Shown here: positions 5,519 to 8,963 of the stretch, in pieces
How the letters are laid out: each line of letters begins with the position of its first letter
Position numbering within the stretch: the stretch's first letter is position 1
Assembly: GCA_025359585.1 (NCBI GenBank)
Contig: JANYFX010000308.1
Location: 1 to 8,963 of the forward strand
DNA length: 8,963 bases
Direction: 5' to 3'
DNA from: Rhizobacter sp.
GTDB lineage: Bacteria; Pseudomonadota; Gammaproteobacteria; Burkholderiales; Burkholderiaceae_C
Translations under genes and position numbers: made by a program
Notes under the pieces: model-generated
Seen by the model: the letters and a program-made list of their open reading frames with translations, nothing else
Database searches by the model: none
Told to the model about the DNA's origin: nothing

Positions 5519-7810
5519 ATGACCAAAGCCTCGCGCTGGGCGTGGATCATCTCCACCGTGGCGGCCACCGGCGCCGGGCTGGTGCTGGCGTTTTTGCTCT
5601 CGATCGCCACCAACAACCCGGCGCTGTACGAGCGCCACTACGTCTGGCTGTTCTGGGTCAACCTCACGGTGGCCAGCCTGCTGGTGCTGGTAATCGCGAT
5701 CGCCGCGGTGCGCCTGCTGCTGCGGGTGCGGCGTGGCAAGTTCGGGAGCCGGCTGCTGCTCAAACTGGCGGCCATCTTCGCGCTTGTCGGTGTGGTGCCG
5801 GGTGTGTTGATCTACACCGTGAGCTACCAATTCGTCTCGCGCAGCATCGAGAGCTGGTTCGACGTGAAGGTCGAGACCGCGCTCGATGCCGGCCTGAAGC
5901 TCGGCAAAGGCACGATCGATTCGATCGTCAGTGATGTGGCCGCCAAGACGCGCCTGGCCGCCGAGCGGCTGGGCGACACCGTCGGCGCAGCGCAGCCGCT
6001 GGCGATGGAGCGGCTGCGCGAGCAGCTCTCTGCGCAAGACATCTCGATCATCGGCGCCGCCGGCCAGACCCTGCTGACGGCCGGCAGTACCACCGAACGC
6101 TGGATGCCCGAGCGCCCCACACCCACGCTGCTGCGCCAGGCCCGCAGCGCGCGTGTGGTGAGCGAGCTGGTCGGGCTCGACGAAGACGCCGGCGCCAACG
6201 CGGGTGCGGCGCGGGTGCGCGCGCTGGCCTACATCCCGAGCACCAGCTTCGCGCTCGGCGAAGAAGACCACTACCTGCTCGTGACACAACTGCTGCCACC
6301 CACGCTCGCCGCCAACGCTCTCGCCGTGCAGGCCGCGTACCGCGAGTACCAGTTGCGAGCGCTCGCCCGCACCGGGCTGCGCCAGATGTACATCGGCACG
6401 CTCACGCTCGCGCTGGTGCTGGCCGTGTTCGGCGCACTGCTGATGGCCGTGGCTTTCGGCAACCAGCTTGCACGGCCCTTGCTGCTGCTGGCCGACGGCA
6501 TGCGCCAGGTTGCGCAGGGCGACCTGAGCACCAAGGCCGTGTTCGCTTCGGGCGACGAGCTCGGTGGCCTCACGCGTTCGTTCGCCGACATGACCGAGCA
6601 GCTTTCCGACGCGCGCTCGCTGGTGCAGCGCAGCGTGGTGCAGGTGGAAGGCGCACGCGCCAACCTGCAGACGATTCTGGACAACCTGACCGCCGGCGTG
6701 ATCGTGTTCGACCGCGCCGGCAACATCGACACCGTGAACCCCGGCGCCACCCGCATCGTGCGGCTGGCGCTCTCGGCCTACCGCGGCCGCCCGCTGACCG
6801 ACGTGCCCGGCATCGGCGCTTTCGCGCAGGCCGTGTGGCAACGTTTCGAGCTGCACGCCGCCAGCCCCGAGGCCGGCGAGCGCGACCACTGGCAAGACTC
6901 GTTCGAGCTGCAGACCCAGGCCATCGGCGGGCGCGACCGCAACTCCACCACGCTGCTGGTGCGTGGCGCCGCCATGCCGCACGGCGCGCGGCTGATGGTC
7001 TTCGACGACATCACCGAGCTGGTCTCGGCCCAGCGCAGCGAAGCCTGGAGCGAAGTGGCGCGGCGCCTGGCACATGAGATCAAGAACCCGCTCACGCCGA
7101 TCCAGCTCTCGGCCGAACGCCTGCAGCACAAGCTCGGCAACAAGCTCGAAGGTGCCGACCAGGCCATGCTTGCAAGATCGGTCGACACCATCGTCAACCA
7201 GGTGCAGGCGATGAAGACGCTGGTCAACGAGTTTCGCGATTACGCGCGCCTGCCGGCCGCGCACCTGGCGCCGCTCGACCTGAACGCGCTTGTCAGCGAA
7301 GTGCTCGGCCTGTACGCCACCGCGCAGGAAGCCGGCCGGCTGAGCACGAAGCTCGACGCCGCGTTGCCGGCGATCGTGGGCGACAGCACGCAGCTGCGCC
7401 AGGTCATCCACAACCTCGTGCAGAACGCGCTCGACGCCGTGACCGAGCAAGCCGATGGCCGGGTGCGCATCGAAACCGAGGTGGCCCGCAACGAACAAGG
7501 CCAGCCGCGGGTGGTGCGCCTGCACGTGATCGACAACGGCCCGGGCTTTTCCGACAAGGTGCTCAAGCGTGCGTTCGAGCCCTACGTCACCACCAAGAGC
7601 AAGGGCACGGGTCTGGGGCTGGCGGTCGTGAAAAAGATTGCCGACGAGCACGGTGCGCGGGTGCGAATCGCCAACCTCGGCGGCGCCGCCGAGGGCGAGC
7701 ACGAGCCTGCATTGGCGCGCGGGGCGCAAGTCTCGCTATCATTCGCGAAATTCGCACCGGCCGACGCCCCCCGCGCACCCGCGGCAAACGATCGGGCCGA
7801 AGCGCACTGA
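5519..7810 (+). CDS. ntrY: NtrY-like membrane-bound sensor histidine kinase
   Basis: A 763-residue kinase with NtrY layout. Three N-terminal hydrophobic segments (about 9-31, 43-66, 84-105) precede an extracytoplasmic region (about 106-288). A fourth membrane segment (about 289-314) leads into a HAMP domain (about 315-368, QLARPLLLLADGMRQVAQGD), then a PAS-like domain (about 380-500, LTAGVIVFDRAGNIDTVNPG). The HisKA H-box is EVARRLAHEIKNPLTPIQLS, with His519 as phospho-acceptor. The ATPase domain has the N-box around Asn632/Asn636 (QVIHNLVQNALDAV), G1 DNGPGF (672-677), the F-box FEPYVTTKSKG, and G2 GTGLGL (696-701). All catalytic boxes look intact. It starts 9 nt after the DUF4390 gene with no strong Shine-Dalgarno and ends 6 nt before its likely cognate regulator. 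NtrY/NtrX systems have been linked to nitrogen control, envelope state and redox sensing; the signal here is not visible. The symbol is by similarity of architecture. Confidence 0.92.
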   Translation: MTKASRWAWIISTVAATGAGLVLAFLLSIATNNPALYERHYVWLFWVNLTVASLLVLVIAIAAVRLLLRVRRGKFGSRLLLKLAAIFALVGVVPGVLIYTVSYQFVSRSIESWFDVKVETALDAGLKLGKGTIDSIVSDVAAKTRLAAERLGDTVGAAQPLAMERLREQLSAQDISIIGAAGQTLLTAGSTTERWMPERPTPTLLRQARSARVVSELVGLDEDAGANAGAARVRALAYIPSTSFALGEEDHYLLVTQLLPPTLAANALAVQAAYREYQLRALARTGLRQMYIGTLTLALVLAVFGALLMAVAFGNQLARPLLLLADGMRQVAQGDLSTKAVFASGDELGGLTRSFADMTEQLSDARSLVQRSVVQVEGARANLQTILDNLTAGVIVFDRAGNIDTVNPGATRIVRLALSAYRGRPLTDVPGIGAFAQAVWQRFELHAASPEAGERDHWQDSFELQTQAIGGRDRNSTTLLVRGAAMPHGARLMVFDDITELVSAQRSEAWSEVARRLAHEIKNPLTPIQLSAERLQHKLGNKLEGADQAMLARSVDTIVNQVQAMKTLVNEFRDYARLPAAHLAPLDLNALVSEVLGLYATAQEAGRLSTKLDAALPAIVGDSTQLRQVIHNLVQNALDAVTEQADGRVRIETEVARNEQGQPRVVRLHVIDNGPGFSDKVLKRAFEPYVTTKSKGTGLGLAVVKKIADEHGARVRIANLGGAAEGEHEPALARGAQVSLSFAKFAPADAPRAPAANDRAEAH

Positions 7811-7816
7811 GCATCC

Positions 7817-8512
7817 ATGGCGACCATTCTTGTAGTTGACGACGAACTCGGCATCCGCGCGCTTCTGTCGGAGATCCTGGCCGACGAAGGCCACACGATC
7901 GAGCTGGCCGAAAACGCCGCGCAGGCGCGCGCCTGCCGCGAGCGCCTGCGCCCTGATCTCGTGCTGCTCGACATCTGGATGCCCGACGTCGATGGCATCA
8001 CGCTGCTGAAGGAATGGGGCGCCACTTCGCTGCTGAACATGCCCGTCATCATGATGAGCGGCCACGGCACGATCGACACCGCGGTGGAAGCCACCAAGTT
8101 CGGCGCGATGGCGTTTCTGGAAAAGCCGATCACCTTGCAGAAGCTGCTGCGTGCCGTCGAGCAGGGTCTGGCCAAGCCGGCTTCGCGCACGGGCACGGCG
8201 GCGAACACGGGCAACAACCTCCACAACGACGCCGGACTCACTGTCGAGTCGGCGATGACCGGCGGTGTGATGCTGCCGACCACGCCGCTGATGCTCGGCC
8301 CGCAATCGGAACAGAGCTTCGACCTGGACCGCCCGCTGCGCGAAGCGCGCGACGCGTTCGAGAAGAGTTATTTCGAATTCCACCTCGCGCAGGAAAACGG
8401 CAGCATGACCCGCGTCGCCGAAAAGACCGGGCTGGAGCGCACTCACTTGTACCGCAAGCTCAAGCAGCTCGGCGTGGACCTGTCGCGCAACAAGCGCAGC
8501 GGGGTGCTGTAG
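7817..8512 (+). CDS. NtrX-like response regulator without AAA+ domain (receiver plus Fis-type HTH)
   Basis: A 231-residue response regulator. The receiver (1 to about 118) has acidic residues Asp8-Asp9, phospho-acceptor Asp52 (VLLDIWMPD), Ser81 and Lys103 (LEKP), so phosphotransfer should work. The linker, about 119-170, is Ala/Thr/Gly/Asn-rich and probably disordered. The C-terminus (about 172-220) includes a Fis-type helix-turn-helix, with AQENGSMTRVAEKTGLERTH followed by LYRKLKQLGVDL, close to NtrC/NtrX DNA-binding domains. The central AAA+ sigma54-activating module, about 230 residues in true NtrX, is absent, with no GAFTGA or Walker motifs, so it cannot activate sigma54 promoters directly. 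It may act as a sigma70 regulator or repressor (inference). Short regulators of this kind are, as I recall, usual beside ntrY in Burkholderiales, so this is probably normal architecture, not a deletion. ATG at 7817 follows the kinase stop by 6 nt. Confidence 0.9.
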   Translation: MATILVVDDELGIRALLSEILADEGHTIELAENAAQARACRERLRPDLVLLDIWMPDVDGITLLKEWGATSLLNMPVIMMSGHGTIDTAVEATKFGAMAFLEKPITLQKLLRAVEQGLAKPASRTGTAANTGNNLHNDAGLTVESAMTGGVMLPTTPLMLGPQSEQSFDLDRPLREARDAFEKSYFEFHLAQENGSMTRVAEKTGLERTHLYRKLKQLGVDLSRNKRSGVL

Positions 8513-8534
8513 CGGAAGGGTGTGGCCGGCCGGC

Positions 8535-8540
8535 TATAAT
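8535..8540 (+). promoter_or_regulatory. -10 box of the tRNA-Phe promoter
   Basis: An exact TATAAT stands 11 nt before the first base of the mature tRNA, in otherwise GC-rich DNA, so the tRNA probably has its own promoter. A -35 at 16-18 bp spacing would fall at 8511-8518, just after the ntrX-like stop codon, and matches TTGACA poorly. A 10-bp palindrome, GCCGGCCGGC, abuts the box on its upstream side. Confidence 0.65.
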
Positions 8541-8551
8541 CGTCGGCTCAC

Positions 8552-8627
8552 GGCCTGGTAGCTCAGTTGGTAGAGCAGCGGATTGAAAATCCGCGTGTCG
8601 GTGGTTCGATTCCGCCCCAGGCCACCA
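8552..8627 (+). tRNA. tRNA-Phe (anticodon GAA)
   Basis: All four arms fold. The acceptor GGCCTGG (8552-8558) pairs fully with CCAGGCC (8617-8623). The D-stem GCTC (8561-8564) pairs with GAGC (8573-8576). The anticodon stem GCGGA/TCCGC encloses loop TTGAAAA, with anticodon GAA at 8585-8587, which reads Phe codons. The T-stem GGTGG/CCGCC encloses TTCGATT. The CCA end is encoded (8625-8627). The total is 76 nt with a 5-nt variable loop and no defects. It follows the ntrX-like stop by 39 nt and is directly followed by a terminator and an integrase gene, so its 3' half is a probable integration target; the tRNA itself is complete. Confidence 0.98.
8600..8627. other. Candidate attachment site in the 3' end of tRNA-Phe
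   Basis: The T-arm and acceptor 3' strand of a tRNA are the common crossover region for tyrosine recombinases, and an integrase gene begins (by its 3' end) 22 nt beyond. The matching direct repeat that would mark the far end of the element lies outside the window, so the core and its exact borders cannot be confirmed. Confidence 0.35.
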
Positions 8628-8635
8628 GTGAATTC

Positions 8636-8669
8636 AAGGACTTAGCGATCTAGTCGCTAGGTCCTTTTT
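8636..8669 (+). terminator. Intrinsic terminator of tRNA-Phe, overlapping the integrase 3' end
   Basis: AAGGACTTAGCGA (8636-8648) pairs with TCGCTAGGTCCTT (8654-8666) over 13 bp with a single G-T wobble, around the 5-nt loop TCTAG. The T-run at 8665-8669 completes a canonical rho-independent terminator for plus-strand transcription, nine bases after the tRNA. On the minus strand no T-run follows, so termination should mainly act on the tRNA transcript. The integrase stop codon (TAG, complement of 8650-8652) sits inside the loop. Confidence 0.88.
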
Positions 8670-8963
8670 CTTTGGGCGTAGCTGCAGCGTACCCTGTGAA
8701 GGTGTCAAGTCGGCCTGCTGCATCTTGCAAACCCTCCGGCGCGACGTGAGCGTAGCGCTCGACCATGTGCGGGGTCTTCCAGCCACCGAGGCGTTGAAGC
8801 TCGTGTGTCGGGGTTCCGGCCTGGCGGTGCCAGGTAGCGAACGTGTGCCGCAGATCGTGCCACTTGAAGTTCTCGATCCCGGCGCGCGCCAAGGCCGCGT
8901 TCCAGGCTTTGGTGTTCACGTTGGACACTGGAGTGCCGCGATACGTGAACACGCGAGTCAAGT
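8650..8963 (-). CDS. Tyrosine site-specific recombinase (phage-type integrase), C-terminal part
   Basis: The C-terminal ~104 residues of an integrase whose beginning lies beyond the right edge; the frame is still open there, and the TTG at 8959-8961 is simply an internal leucine. Catalytic landmarks, numbered from that leucine as 1, are HDLRHTFATWH with His35 and Arg38, LGGWKT with Trp61 in the usual His/Trp position, and MVERYAHV with Tyr70 as nucleophile. The Trp-to-Tyr spacing of nine equals that of lambda Int. The first conserved arginine is not visible. Sequence style (FTYRGTPVSNVNTKAW, then ARAGIENFKWHDLRH) fits phage and island integrases of proteobacteria. It reads toward tRNA-Phe and ends inside the tRNA terminator hairpin, in the tail KEKGPSD. 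The fragment looks intact, so an active enzyme is possible. Confidence 0.92.
   Translation of the reverse strand, partial: LTRVFTYRGTPVSNVNTKAWNAALARAGIENFKWHDLRHTFATWHRQAGTPTHELQRLGGWKTPHMVERYAHVAPEGLQDAAGRLDTFTGYAAATPKEKGPSD

Noticed and set aside
4865..7729. A 954-codon open frame on the minus strand, antisense to the DUF4390 and kinase genes.
   Set aside because: Its translation is His/Gln/Arg/Ala-rich without recognisable domains, and the opposite strand encodes a complete kinase with all motifs. Long antisense frames are expected in GC-rich coding DNA.
8014..8586. Plus-strand frame running from inside the response-regulator gene into the tRNA.
   Set aside because: It overlaps the regulator in another frame and ends within a functional tRNA; the composition is Arg/His/Ala-rich shadow.
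8552..8627. tRNA-Phe as a truncated or damaged copy left by integration.
   Set aside because: All stems pair, the anticodon loop is normal and CCA is encoded, so the gene is complete.

Overview
The window is GC-rich and densely coding. Its gene content and gene order point to a betaproteobacterium of the order Burkholderiales, probably in the Rubrivivax/Leptothrix/Methylibium neighbourhood. The clearest sign is the order rsmB - DUF4390 gene - ntrY-like kinase - ntrX-like regulator, which I know from that group. This assignment is from recall and inference, not from a search.

Layout from left to right. (1) The C-terminal part of a DNA topoisomerase III (topB), cut by the left edge. (2) A 124-nt spacer with several possible RNA helices, followed by a secreted PhnD-like substrate-binding protein that has no ABC transporter partner in view. 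(3) A minus-strand pair, folE (GTP cyclohydrolase I) then a single-domain BLUF blue-light sensor, only 11 nt apart and convergent with the phnD-like gene. (4) A 90-nt divergent spacer. (5) A tight plus-strand run of four genes with gaps of 14, 9 and 6 nt: rsmB (16S rRNA m5C967 methyltransferase), a secreted DUF4390 protein, an NtrY-like membrane histidine kinase, and a short NtrX-like response regulator with receiver and Fis-type DNA-binding domains but no AAA+ sigma54 module. (6) tRNA-Phe(GAA) with an exact TATAAT promoter element, followed by a strong hairpin terminator. (7) The C-terminal part of a tyrosine recombinase, reading toward the tRNA and cut by the right edge. This is the usual arrangement at the border of an integrated island or prophage.

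How the genes relate. The DUF4390-ntrY-ntrX genes look like one signalling unit co-transcribed with rsmB. folE and the BLUF gene look like one transcript, which suggests but does not show a link between pterin/folate synthesis and blue light. The tRNA-Phe/integrase junction is where chromosomal housekeeping sequence probably gives way to acquired DNA, and the body of that element lies to the right of the window. No stretch over 300 nt lacks a gene. I see no CRISPR array, insertion sequence or origin.

Most of the window is ordinary core genome. The best leads are the island edge at tRNA-Phe, the terminator hairpin that contains the integrase stop codon, the folE-BLUF pair, the AAA+-less NtrX, and the structured leader before the phnD-like gene.
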